Shown here: positions 24,432-33,445 of the stretch, one piece after another
How positions within the stretch are numbered: the stretch's first letter is position 1
Layout of the letters: every line of letters begins with the position of its first letter
Source of the DNA: a virus
Direction: 5' to 3' (one strand)
IMG/VR virus record: IMGVR_UViG_3300027522_000008
Location: 1-43,115 of that record
Length of the DNA stretch: 43,115 nucleotides
Notes under the pieces: model-generated
The model's database searches: none
Told to the model about the DNA's origin: nothing
The model's input: only the letters and a program-made list of their open reading frames with translations
Program-made: the position numbers and the translations under genes

Positions 24432-25098
24432 CGAGTCCTTTATTTACGAGCCAAACATTACCGGTTGAAACATCCGGAGCTTCGGCTATATCATGGTGGG
24501 GCATCTGTTGAGACTTAGGCCCCAGTTCCTCATGTAAGCCACCATCAAGCTCCCGCCCAAGTCTTGCCACCATTTCCTCTTTACTTTCATATTCAAAAGA
24601 AGGGTTATCCTTATAAGCCTCTTTAAAGTTTTTACCGGACCCACGCCGACCCTTTACATAATCTAAAATAGATTTAAAATCATCAACCTCTTCTCCCGAA
24701 AGATTATTTTTTTCAATTAATTTTTCTACCACGTCAAAGAGAACGTTCACTTGATTATGCCAATCATGTACATCCCTAATTGAATAACCTGTTTGGGTAT
24801 CTATTTCTTCCTCACTAATTCGAACAGGGGCATTAATAACTTCCACCAAGGCCCCATTATCAAAGTCTCCACGCCACTCATGAATGGTTGGGTCAAATTT
24901 AAGTCTTTTAAATTTATAATGAGTTGAGTCGTGCTCTGTGGAACCAACGTTCCCGACGGCTCGCCCCATGTATGCCCCTGATGCTTTATTAAAAATAAGC
25001 AAAAAATCAGTAGCGCCGGAGCCCTCCATTAACTCATGAAGCTTGTCGCCCTGCTCATGAATGTGACTATTTAATTGGACATTGATTGTATCGCTCAT
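24403..25098 (-). CDS. Hypothetical protein following the fibre gene
   Basis: 231 residues, soluble, acidic, with Asn/Gly/His-rich ends. It follows the VGIGT-repeat fibre gene with a short gap and may be an accessory or assembly protein for it. No domain recognised; overlaps the oxygenase start. Confidence 0.62.
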   Translation of the reverse strand: MSDTINVQLNSHIHEQGDKLHELMEGSGATDFLLIFNKASGAYMGRAVGNVGSTEHDSTHYKFKRLKFDPTIHEWRGDFDNGALVEVINAPVRISEEEIDTQTGYSIRDVHDWHNQVNVLFDVVEKLIEKNNLSGEEVDDFKSILDYVKGRRGSGKNFKEAYKDNPSFEYESKEEMVARLGRELDGGLHEELGPKSQQMPHHDIAEAPDVSTGNVWLVNKGLGGPNKGNTQ

Positions 25099-25122
25099 AA
25101 TATTTTTTATTCTATTAACTTA

Positions 25123-26622
25123 TCAACCTGCCGTGAAGTGAAGCGTCCACGTTCCATTAACTACTTGATAAAAATCCCTTCGGTGAGCAGTCGCGCCACA
25201 AGTACCATTACCGCAACCGTAAGTATAATACCAATGATAATAAACAATTACCATACCATTTTGAATTCCGCCATAGCTAGCATTGACTATGCTTTGCGCT
25301 CTAGCGACGATGTTACTGCTCCCGTTACCAATGTTAACGGCGAGAGCCTTCATGCCTACTTGACCCACAGAGCTAAAGCTGGTTCCGTCTGCAAATACAA
25401 GAGCGTTACATCTTACGGTTCCGTTTACATCAAGCTTGTACGCGGGGCTATTGGTGCCAATGCCGACTCGGCCTTGTGAATTAACATATATTCTTTCATT
25501 ACCACTAGTTCTTACCATCCAAGTATCATTCTGGAATCGCATGTATGTATCGGTGTCTCCGTTATGATAAATGTATTCATTTACAGCAACATCACCAGCA
25601 ATCTCCAAGTCGAAAGATGGTGTCTCCGTCCCGATGCCGACGTTGCCGTTTTGGGCTACGGTGACTGCGGTTCCTAATGCTGAGTCTATTTTGTACTTAT
25701 CACTATCATCTCCATCATTATAAATTTGCCATTTGAAAGCGTCGGCCTCATAAAGTCTGATTCCAGCATTGAGATTAGTTGCAGAATCTAAATCAAGATA
25801 TGCAGAAGATGTGCTTTTTATATCAAGATTTCCGTGGGGATTGGTGGTCCCGATGCCGACGTAGCCAGTGTCATTATGAATGATCATATCAGCACTGGCT
25901 CTACCACCTGCCATGAGCTCTAAATTTTTACTAGAGTCGCAATTTATCCGAGCTCCTAACGATCCACCATCATATAAATCAACGCTACTTGCACCGCCAC
26001 CTCCTGAGTCAATTCTGATCCTCGTACTTCCACCAGAGGATACTTCTAGAAGCTCACCCGGCGCATTCGTTCCGATACCGACTTTGCCACTCTCTTTGAT
26101 TCTCATGACCTCACCCCCACTGTCAGCGGAGAAGTAAATATCAGCATCATTAGAACTGTCAACCGTTGCGTCAGTTTGAATTCGAAGCCCAGTATCGGAC
26201 ATACCAAAGTTAGCACTACCATATGATGGTGCAGTAACACGTATATAAGCACCTGTACCACCTGCGCTTTGAACATGAAGCAGCTGTGATGGCGCAGTCG
26301 TCCCGATGCCGACTTTGCCACCAGCAAGGACAGTAAGACGTGTTGTATATGTATCGCTACCCGCACTAGCACCAGAAGATTGAGTGCCACTAGATATCTC
26401 CAAAGCATCACTAACCGTTTCTTGAGCCGCTATTCTAAAGTTTGTATGAGAAGCACTACTTGTTCCAAAATATAAATCAGGACTTCCTGTTTCTATTAGT
26501 AGATTACCATTTACGTGTAGCTTAGTAGATGGTGAAGCCGTCCCGATGCCGACATTCGACATCATATAGACATTGTAGTCAAATCTTGCTGGGTTTATGT
26601 TTCTTAATGAAATTGATGCCAT
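25123..26622 (-). CDS. Tail fibre/spike-like protein with VGIGTxxP repeats
   Basis: 499 residues with six copies of a VGIGT-type turn followed by Pro and a hydrophobic strand (for example NVGIGTASPSTKLHVNG, KVGIGTTAPSQLLHVQS, RVGIGTNSPAYKLDVNG). This repeat is common in phage tail-fibre and environmental surface proteins and forms a triple beta-helix-like shaft. The C-terminal 80 residues have a separate Cys/His/Tyr-rich tip (YYHWYYTYGCGNGTCGATAH). No intramolecular chaperone of the endosialidase type is visible. AGTGTAAGGAG, joining a late-motif core to a ribosome site, precedes the ATG. Confidence 0.82.
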   Translation of the reverse strand: MASISLRNINPARFDYNVYMMSNVGIGTASPSTKLHVNGNLLIETGSPDLYFGTSSASHTNFRIAAQETVSDALEISSGTQSSGASAGSDTYTTRLTVLAGGKVGIGTTAPSQLLHVQSAGGTGAYIRVTAPSYGSANFGMSDTGLRIQTDATVDSSNDADIYFSADSGGEVMRIKESGKVGIGTNAPGELLEVSSGGSTRIRIDSGGGGASSVDLYDGGSLGARINCDSSKNLELMAGGRASADMIIHNDTGYVGIGTTNPHGNLDIKSTSSAYLDLDSATNLNAGIRLYEADAFKWQIYNDGDDSDKYKIDSALGTAVTVAQNGNVGIGTETPSFDLEIAGDVAVNEYIYHNGDTDTYMRFQNDTWMVRTSGNERIYVNSQGRVGIGTNSPAYKLDVNGTVRCNALVFADGTSFSSVGQVGMKALAVNIGNGSSNIVARAQSIVNASYGGIQNGMVIVYYHWYYTYGCGNGTCGATAHRRDFYQVVNGTWTLHFTAG

Positions 26623-26637
26623 ATAGACTCCTTACAC

Positions 26638-28068
26638 TCAATATACCGGAAAAAGATCAAAAGACCTTGATTGTGATATAAAATTACCCGCGTCATCCAC
26701 CAGCCATCCTGTCGCTGAAGTTGACGAACTAGGATCATATTTTAGGTACTGGTATTGGTTTTGTTTTACATTTCCACTAACCCAAAAATTTCTATGGGGA
26801 TTATCAAAATCGATTTCAATTTCAAAATTTAAAGAGGTACTCTTATTCGCTCCAATGCTAGAGGTGTAATCTGCAGTAAGTAGTCGGGCCCCAGATATTT
26901 GGTAACTTAGCACTCTCTCCCTAACCCCTGCGGTGCCCGGAGCAACGTCGTCGGGGCCCGCATCCACAGGTAAATTAACTTTTCCATTACAATCAATTTT
27001 TAAATCATAATCAGAGTCTTTACGTAGAGATTGTAGGAAGTTGCCCGTAACATTACCGCTAGTAAGAAGACTCATGCTAACAGTTCCTTTCAGGGGTAGT
27101 TTGGTGGGTCTGTAAGTATACAGTTTATGACCAAGGTAAGCTGTGCCGGGATCTCGACTAACATCAAAAGATATCTCACAGCTTTGAACTGTATCAATTA
27201 GCCAGTTGATACCAGAGGGAGCCCTTTCAGTGATGGATAAACTTATATCCTTGGAGGAAAAAACATTAGAGGGATATTTATTCGCATCCCCGGCACCATC
27301 GACCTCCTTGAAGACTTTTGGGAAAAAAATCTGTTCGTCACGATCTACAGTTTGTCCATTTTTTGAATTCAGAGTGGGGAGCTTTAAACCGCTAGCCGTG
27401 TCATAAAAAATAGCATTATCTCCAATGTAGCTTACATCTACAGAGGCTATTTCTCCAACAGCAAATTTTACGCCATACTTGTTTAGGTAGCAATTTTGAA
27501 AAACTAAAGTATTATAATTAGGACTATTGGGATCAATAACCTCATCAATATTAATATGTCCACCGGAATCATTATCAATCGTCGGATACCCAGCCTCCTC
27601 AATGTCCTGAATTTGGTCTTCCCCTTCCTTGGTGGATATTAGGTAAACATTTCTAGCATCTGTTCCGCTCTCCATTAGCCCTGAAAAAAATGAAGTATGA
27701 GAAGTGGTAAGTTGATTATAGGTAGTTAGCCCCATGCGGGATTCATTATTAATACCATCTAACATGTAACTTAATGTTAACTGAACGGACGCGGGGGAGG
27801 TTTCTATTTTTTTAGTAAGCGGGGATACCTTTCCTAAGACGAGAGGTGAAGTCTTCGGGGCATCAAAGGTATAACTAAAGCTTTGAACCTGCTCTAGTCG
27901 CTGAAGACAACACAGAGATGCTCCAACCAAATCCCCGTCCCCCGTAAAGCCTGTAATATTAAAAGCCTTTATGGTATTGAGCGCAGGCCAAGCGGTGTTC
28001 GAATTACCAAGGGGAGAGCCTACGAATACATCTTGTACCGCATATGTTACCCTGTTCCTGTTGCCCAT
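26638..28068 (-). CDS. Tail-tube paralogue (structural protein)
   Basis: 476 residues, beta-rich. It aligns over most of its length with the tail-tube-like protein at 10660-11850: N-terminal NRNRVTYAVQDVFVGSPLG, LQRLEQVQSFSYTFDAPKT, C-terminal SFDVSRDPGTAYLGHKLYTY and YTSSIGANKSTSLNFEIEID. It is longer by insertions. It lies between portal and fibre genes, so it may be a second tube-like or baseplate/fibre-attachment component. The start follows the portal stop by 13 nt. Confidence 0.7.
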   Translation of the reverse strand: MGNRNRVTYAVQDVFVGSPLGNSNTAWPALNTIKAFNITGFTGDGDLVGASLCCLQRLEQVQSFSYTFDAPKTSPLVLGKVSPLTKKIETSPASVQLTLSYMLDGINNESRMGLTTYNQLTTSHTSFFSGLMESGTDARNVYLISTKEGEDQIQDIEEAGYPTIDNDSGGHINIDEVIDPNSPNYNTLVFQNCYLNKYGVKFAVGEIASVDVSYIGDNAIFYDTASGLKLPTLNSKNGQTVDRDEQIFFPKVFKEVDGAGDANKYPSNVFSSKDISLSITERAPSGINWLIDTVQSCEISFDVSRDPGTAYLGHKLYTYRPTKLPLKGTVSMSLLTSGNVTGNFLQSLRKDSDYDLKIDCNGKVNLPVDAGPDDVAPGTAGVRERVLSYQISGARLLTADYTSSIGANKSTSLNFEIEIDFDNPHRNFWVSGNVKQNQYQYLKYDPSSSTSATGWLVDDAGNFISQSRSFDLFPVY

Positions 28069-28081
28069 GACATTTTAGTCC

Positions 28082-30076
28082 TTAAACCTTACTTATGTAT
28101 AAAATACTTGCTAAATACTCATCGACCTGATGACGTGCAGAAATTTCCCTAATTTTAGAAATTCTTTCGTCATTCGTATCAACGGGTTTTTTAACATATT
28201 TATCTATAGACTTTCTCCAATTTTGTGGTTCTTCATTTGCGATGATAACTCCCACGATGTCGTGTGCTATAGATTTTTGTCGTTTACTAAGTCTTTTGAT
28301 TTTATGATACTTTCTCAAGGAGGCCTCTACGCCTTTAACCAAGCTATTTGCTGAAACCATATTGGTAGAAATCTTTTGTAAGCTGTACCCCTCCTTCTCA
28401 GCCTTGCTTTGCTCCCCCTCTCCAATTGGGCTAACCTTATTGGTTTCCTTCGGAACTCCTGTTCCCGGTGGACGCCCATTTTCTTGAGGCCCCTTCTGTG
28501 GTGAGGGTTGCCCACCCAGATTGGGATTATGTGGGTGCGCCCCGCCACCGACCAGAGGCTCGTAAAGACCTGATTCCTTAAGCTTTCTAAATCTCTTCTG
28601 AGATTCTTCAGATTCTTCCTGAGTCGGCAGCCTGCCAGAGTCGATAGCCGTCAAGCCCTCTTCCGCTGTCAAGATGCCAAGCTCAATGAGACGATTAATC
28701 ACTCGAGACTTGGTCGCATCATCACTCAGGCAGATGTGTTCAAAATAAGGAGTAGGATAATTCTTGAACCCCATAGTTTGAGAAACTCGTTTTATTTCAG
28801 GGAGTAAAAATTCATTTATAAAAGATTCCCTTGCCTGTCTTAATCGAGCCATGAAGACATCAATTTTAATTGATTGATTAGCAAATTTTTCTCCACTTAA
28901 CAAAATATTTTGAAGCCCACTTTGGATATCTCTATCTACTACTTCATATTTTTCGGGGCCAAGTAAATTGCCAATCTCTGGAATAACAAATTCAGCTTTG
29001 GTTGTGTAATCTGCAATTAGCACTCTTCCCACGGATTCATTTGTAAAAAGGGTTTGCATCGCTGCAAGATTTTTTTGATTTACACCGCCCTTGTCAGGCT
29101 CGGTTCCCATAGTAATAAGTAGGATAGCTTGTTGCATGGTTCTAGCAACAGCCATGTCCATTTTCTTCATTTCTGCTTTCCAGTTTATATCTTCCAATAC
29201 AGGGTAACCCATTGGAACTGAGAAGGGTTCGTAGTCTTGCTTTTTATAAAAAACTGCATTAATCTTATCAGAGTCTAAAGGAACTAAAATTAAATTACTT
29301 TTTGTATTTTTAATTTGCTCTCTTACACTAGATGGTAAAGTCGAAAGAACTTCGGCATCTTCTTCAGTTCGTGGATTCCTCAGTCGTGCAAGTTCATAAT
29401 CAGTAAGAATTTTATAGTAAAGTCCTTTTACAAAATTCAAACCGCCTTGAATTTGAATATCTGCAGGATTAAGAATTGTGTATCTTACGGGTAAGTGTTT
29501 TTCTGACCTAGAGGATCCAAAGGTTTTTGTTATCTTTTTTACATCGCTGTCTTTGAGAAGAGCGTCGAACCTATATACAAAAACATTTCCGGATCTATAA
29601 TACTCTCTAAAGAATTTGTCCATTACAGACCACAATCCAATTTTTCCAAAAAGAGCCTCAAAAAATTCTCGAGACTTTTTGCTCCCTCCTCTATAATAAA
29701 CATCAGAGGTAGAGAATTCCGTCATCATATCAATAGTGTTTCTAAATACAGCAAAGTTATAATAAGCCTTCTGACACAGGACAACAGTGTCCCGAATATT
29801 TAGGTTGGACTTATTGGAAACACCATACGTGTATTTAAAGGGAATTACTCCATCAGAAATATTTTTAAATCTATCTGTGCGATGGATATCGGCAGCAGCA
29901 TTCCTACGGGTTGACGCTCGAGTCTCATTGGCTACAAGCGGGGAAGCAGAAGAAGCCACAATCTCTTTAATCCCCTTTTCAGGAGCTACTTTTGCAGAAG
30001 CAGCCTTTTTAACAGCCGACTTTGGCTTAGCTGTTACAGCTTTTGTAACTTTTGTTTCTTTTTGCCCTTTTTTCAT
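28082..30076 (-). CDS. Portal protein
   Basis: 664 residues, directly after the large terminase. The N-terminus is Lys/Ala-rich. The body has VFRNTIDMMTEFSTSDVYY near residue 108, YYRSGNVFVYRFDALLKD near 160, and long helices in the second half, typical of portal ring subunits. The Pro/Gly/Lys-rich segment around 505-570 and the helical C-terminus are unusual but within phage portal variation. The start is preceded by two GTGTAA repeats and no strong ribosome site. Confidence 0.88.
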   Translation of the reverse strand: MKKGQKETKVTKAVTAKPKSAVKKAASAKVAPEKGIKEIVASSASPLVANETRASTRRNAAADIHRTDRFKNISDGVIPFKYTYGVSNKSNLNIRDTVVLCQKAYYNFAVFRNTIDMMTEFSTSDVYYRGGSKKSREFFEALFGKIGLWSVMDKFFREYYRSGNVFVYRFDALLKDSDVKKITKTFGSSRSEKHLPVRYTILNPADIQIQGGLNFVKGLYYKILTDYELARLRNPRTEEDAEVLSTLPSSVREQIKNTKSNLILVPLDSDKINAVFYKKQDYEPFSVPMGYPVLEDINWKAEMKKMDMAVARTMQQAILLITMGTEPDKGGVNQKNLAAMQTLFTNESVGRVLIADYTTKAEFVIPEIGNLLGPEKYEVVDRDIQSGLQNILLSGEKFANQSIKIDVFMARLRQARESFINEFLLPEIKRVSQTMGFKNYPTPYFEHICLSDDATKSRVINRLIELGILTAEEGLTAIDSGRLPTQEESEESQKRFRKLKESGLYEPLVGGGAHPHNPNLGGQPSPQKGPQENGRPPGTGVPKETNKVSPIGEGEQSKAEKEGYSLQKISTNMVSANSLVKGVEASLRKYHKIKRLSKRQKSIAHDIVGVIIANEEPQNWRKSIDKYVKKPVDTNDERISKIREISARHQVDEYLASILYISKV

Positions 30077-30098
30077 AATTTTACACTCATTTTTACAC
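30077..30098 (-). promoter_or_regulatory. Two tandem GTGTAA motifs before portal
   Basis: The 25-nt gap between the large terminase stop (30102) and portal start contains AGTGTAAAA ATG AGTGTAAAA on the minus strand, two late-motif-like copies 11 nt apart. It may drive portal transcription or be chance in AT-rich DNA. Confidence 0.4.
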
Positions 30099-30101
30099 TT
30101 T

Positions 30102-31913
30102 TCATATCATTATGGGAGCAAAAGTCTCCTCCGGACCTTCCTCCTTCGTTAGCATTATATCATAATAGCACTTTAAAGTCCACATGCCCAACATTAAAGT
30201 AGTATAGTTATCTCTTCGGGCCCTAGTAGAGGAGGTGTTTCTTTTTAAATGCTGGGGAAGGTCGAAAGTTTGAGTTCCCTTGGCCGTACTCTTCACCTCA
30301 ATGAGAGCACACTGCTTTTTTGTTTGGTGTATTAAATTATCCTGCTCTTCGATAAGGTCTAACACGGTTTCACCTTTTTTAAATTTTAGCTCAATTTTTT
30401 GATTGGTCATCCTGTTAAAAGTCTCGTTACTGGCTGTCGCCTTAGATGCAAACCACAATCTTTTATGATCAATAGATGCCTGTAATTGCTCGTTGGCTTT
30501 TCGCAACCAGTTAGATGTAAATACCTGTTTAAAGCAAATTTTTCCATCTTGTTTATTATACTGTTTGCGAGAGCTCTTAATTTCTTTTTGATAATTAATT
30601 CCTTCTGCATCACTATTAAAATCAAAAAAATCTAGCTTCTTAGTAAAGGCCCCTGATTCATTACAGCTATCAATAAATTGAAACCCTGCATTATCAATAC
30701 ATATCATTTCAAAATCAAAAGCATTACATAAATAATTAAAATATACAATGTGATCTTTTAGATCCCCACCAGCAATCGCATAACCATGGACAAGGGTTCC
30801 TGTTTGTGTCTCATTGTCAAGTTCAATTACTGACATTGCAAAAAAGTCAGAACTGGGGCTATTAGAAAAACTAGGGTCAATTGCACAGATATACTTCGAG
30901 TCTGATTCGCCCACTATTTTTGTTGTGGGGTGTTCACCATCGGGGACAGTACACTCGTGCATTTTTTTTGCACTAAAATAAGAATCACTGCCGTCAGTAA
31001 ATTGAGCACAATATTCCCGGCGAAAAGAGGCGTTGGAAGTTCCACCGCTTCTAGCCTCTTCAATAATAGTAGTATCTATCATCTCTTCTGGCAGAGCTTC
31101 ATACCCTAATTGACCTATAAAATAAGAAGACTCTTTTTTTTCTTTACTGTAAATATTTTGCATCCACTCTTTGTAAGTTTTATATAAATTTTCAAAAGTA
31201 TAAGAAGCTGACGATAGTGCTATCATTTTAGAATTGTTTTCAAAAACCATTCTATCTTTTTCTTTCATTACCCCCTCTTTTATAAGGCTGTCTTCGACCT
31301 CTCTGATCTCTAAGCGTTCCTTCATGTTTTGTGGTGCAACCAAAAAGGGCATTAGAACATTATTGATAATATCCTCCGGTAAAAGAAGGTACTCATCAAG
31401 CACTAGTATGTTTGCTCGGAATCCTCGAATTTTTTCACCGTTAAGTGGAATGGCCGTAATCGAGCCTCCATTAATTTGCCATTCAAATTGGTCATTTCGT
31501 TTTGCCTTAGAACCAAACGCTTGAGCAAGAAGTTCAGCCCCTTTAGATTCAACCATCTTCTCTAAGTTGTTAAAAATAAAACGAGCAGTACGAAAGGTTG
31601 GGCCTGCAACAAGAATTTTTGTTCCCGGTTCAAAGATGCACTGTAGAAAACAAAATACAGCAGCCAAAAAAGTTTTTCCACAACCGCGACCCAAAACAAG
31701 CATACTAAAATTATTATTTAGCATACCCTTTAACAGTACCTCTTGAAAGGGTGCAAGTTTGATTCCTGAAATAAGTTCCGTCGTAAGCCCTAGGTTAGCT
31801 CTTAAAAACTTAGCCAAAGTAATCTTGGACTCTTTATTTTCGAGCTCCCCTTTTAAGGCTCTGAACTGAGCATTAATATCAGTTAGCTTTTTTGTTTCTT
31901 GTGCGTACCACAT
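30102..31913 (-). CDS. Large terminase subunit (TerL)
   Basis: 603 residues. ATPase motifs: Walker A LGRGCGKT (about 74-81) and Walker B ILVLDE (169-174). The nuclease half begins with CAIDPSFSNSPSSDFFAM (Asp346), with ICIDNAGF near 400. It packages DNA into proheads and cuts concatemers. The start overlaps the stop of the ERCC4 nuclease gene (TAATG). Upstream lie candidate TerS, sulfotransferase and nuclease genes, downstream the portal. Confidence 0.95.
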   Translation of the reverse strand: MWYAQETKKLTDINAQFRALKGELENKESKITLAKFLRANLGLTTELISGIKLAPFQEVLLKGMLNNNFSMLVLGRGCGKTFLAAVFCFLQCIFEPGTKILVAGPTFRTARFIFNNLEKMVESKGAELLAQAFGSKAKRNDQFEWQINGGSITAIPLNGEKIRGFRANILVLDEYLLLPEDIINNVLMPFLVAPQNMKERLEIREVEDSLIKEGVMKEKDRMVFENNSKMIALSSASYTFENLYKTYKEWMQNIYSKEKKESSYFIGQLGYEALPEEMIDTTIIEEARSGGTSNASFRREYCAQFTDGSDSYFSAKKMHECTVPDGEHPTTKIVGESDSKYICAIDPSFSNSPSSDFFAMSVIELDNETQTGTLVHGYAIAGGDLKDHIVYFNYLCNAFDFEMICIDNAGFQFIDSCNESGAFTKKLDFFDFNSDAEGINYQKEIKSSRKQYNKQDGKICFKQVFTSNWLRKANEQLQASIDHKRLWFASKATASNETFNRMTNQKIELKFKKGETVLDLIEEQDNLIHQTKKQCALIEVKSTAKGTQTFDLPQHLKRNTSSTRARRDNYTTLMLGMWTLKCYYDIMLTKEEGPEETFAPIMI

Positions 31914-32887
31914 TATAAAATTTTGTTATCATAACAATATTGCAGATCAACATGTCCATGATTTGAATCTCCTAAAAATATTTTCTCGATGACCCTAGAA
32001 GCATCATCCCTGTTATTAACAAATAAAAATTGAACATGGGGATAGGCTTGAATTAAATATCTTACATTATGAAAAACATATTCTGGAGTAGCTTTAATTT
32101 TTTTCGACACCTGTGGCAAATGATTAAAAGACCGGCATTTATTTATGTTTTCTTCTACCAAGATAATTAAACTTGTACTAGCTTCCCCCGCTCTTTCAAT
32201 TTCATTTACGAATCTTTTAAAACCCCCGCTCAGAGTTCCAACAAAGTCGCTAACAGACTTTCTTTCTATATGACATGCCCCCGAGCAACCGGGGTGGCTA
32301 AATGCATAATCTCCAAATTTTAAATTCTTAACCTCAGTGTTCACACCAAACTTTAAAGGCTTTTGCTCTCTAGTATCTACATAAATTTTAAATTTCTGTT
32401 TAATAGATTTTTTATCTAATTCACGGCCATATTCTCCTTTGGGATTGCGGAATTTAGGAAGTAAGCCAATCTCCTCGCAAAGGTCATAGTAGTCTCCAAA
32501 CAGCGCATTGTAGATTTGAATTGCTGGCATCATTAGTGTTCGAAGCTCAACTTGTGTTGGCGCAAATATTAAATTCTTTTTTTCTTTTCTTATTACGAGC
32601 AACTCCCTGCAGTAGCTCTTGGCTGTCTCCTTATCTTGATCTTTAAGCCAAAGCCTTAAATTAGTTCGTGAATTAAAATCATGTTCAAAGTAATAGTCTT
32701 TACTTTTGAACTTAATAATCTTGCCATCATGTTTGTCGTGTCGTGGGTAATGCGTTTGATAATATTCAGCCATTCTCATCTTGTGGGCTTTAAGGTGACC
32801 GTGAAGCTGTCGCTCTGTGTCAAATACCTTTTCGCAAGCAGCGCACTTCTGTTTTTTAGAATTCATAATTAAAGTATTCGATGTCAT
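31913..32887 (-). CDS. C2H2 zinc finger plus ERCC4-type nuclease
   Basis: 324 residues. Residues 15-36 form a zinc finger (CAACEKVFDTERQLHGHLKAH). The second half has KIYVDTREQKPLKFGV, LKFGDYAFSHPGC and CHIERKSVSDFVGTL, the conserved GDY...ERK core of ERCC4/XPF nucleases. It could resolve branched DNA or help process ends. Being fused into the terminase operon is unusual and suggests a packaging role (inference). The start is uncertain: ATG 32887 overlaps the sulfotransferase end by 32 nt, ATG 32866 is an alternative. Confidence 0.8.
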   Translation of the reverse strand: MTSNTLIMNSKKQKCAACEKVFDTERQLHGHLKAHKMRMAEYYQTHYPRHDKHDGKIIKFKSKDYYFEHDFNSRTNLRLWLKDQDKETAKSYCRELLVIRKEKKNLIFAPTQVELRTLMMPAIQIYNALFGDYYDLCEEIGLLPKFRNPKGEYGRELDKKSIKQKFKIYVDTREQKPLKFGVNTEVKNLKFGDYAFSHPGCSGACHIERKSVSDFVGTLSGGFKRFVNEIERAGEASTSLIILVEENINKCRSFNHLPQVSKKIKATPEYVFHNVRYLIQAYPHVQFLFVNNRDDASRVIEKIFLGDSNHGHVDLQYCYDNKIL

Positions 32888-33440
32888 CTTTATATAATCT
32901 TTCTATAGTCTTTATGGAGTTAGTGTTATAAAATTTTGAATAATGAGGTTTCCCTTTTAATTTCTTTTCACTACTTAGTTTGACAGTCGGTTTGTTTATT
33001 TTTTTACAAAGAGAATTAAAATCTTTTTGCAGGCTCTCGTAGCGGCCTATGAAATTCATGTTTATATTTCCATCTAAATCCTTTAGCCAATCGACTTGAT
33101 TTGCTACCCATCTTCCCTTGTCGCAGTTTTCTAACGTGTCTGGGTATAGTTTAACATCATGGCTGTTTTTTATGTTTTTTATAAATCTATTAAATTTACT
33201 TTTGAGTTTTAAATAGGACTCCGATCTACTATCTTTAACGATGTCCCTGTTAAACCAAAAAAACCAAGACACCATTCTATCCCAAGGGTTCCTGACAAAA
33301 GAAAACTTAAAAGAAGTATACCAATCCCCCTCCCCGTTCGCATGATGCTCTTTCATCGTCATATGCAACGTCTTAGAATTAAAAGCCCCCTCTATACTTG
33401 TACCTCCAGTTTTATTTATGTGAATAAAAGTTAATTGCAT
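32856..33440 (-). CDS. Sulfotransferase-family protein
   Basis: 194 residues. HINKTGGTSIEGAF (residues 6-19) fits the 5'-phosphosulfate loop and FSFVRNPWDRMVSWFFWFN fits the 3'-phosphate block of PAPS-dependent sulfotransferases. These enzymes transfer sulfate to hydroxyl or amino groups; the phage substrate is unknown and surface or host glycans are possible. It overlaps the nuclease gene. Its late position in the packaging operon suggests a cargo gene. Confidence 0.78.
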   Translation of the reverse strand: MQLTFIHINKTGGTSIEGAFNSKTLHMTMKEHHANGEGDWYTSFKFSFVRNPWDRMVSWFFWFNRDIVKDSRSESYLKLKSKFNRFIKNIKNSHDVKLYPDTLENCDKGRWVANQVDWLKDLDGNINMNFIGRYESLQKDFNSLCKKINKPTVKLSSEKKLKGKPHYSKFYNTNSIKTIERLYKDDIEYFNYEF

Positions 33441-33445
33441 AGACG

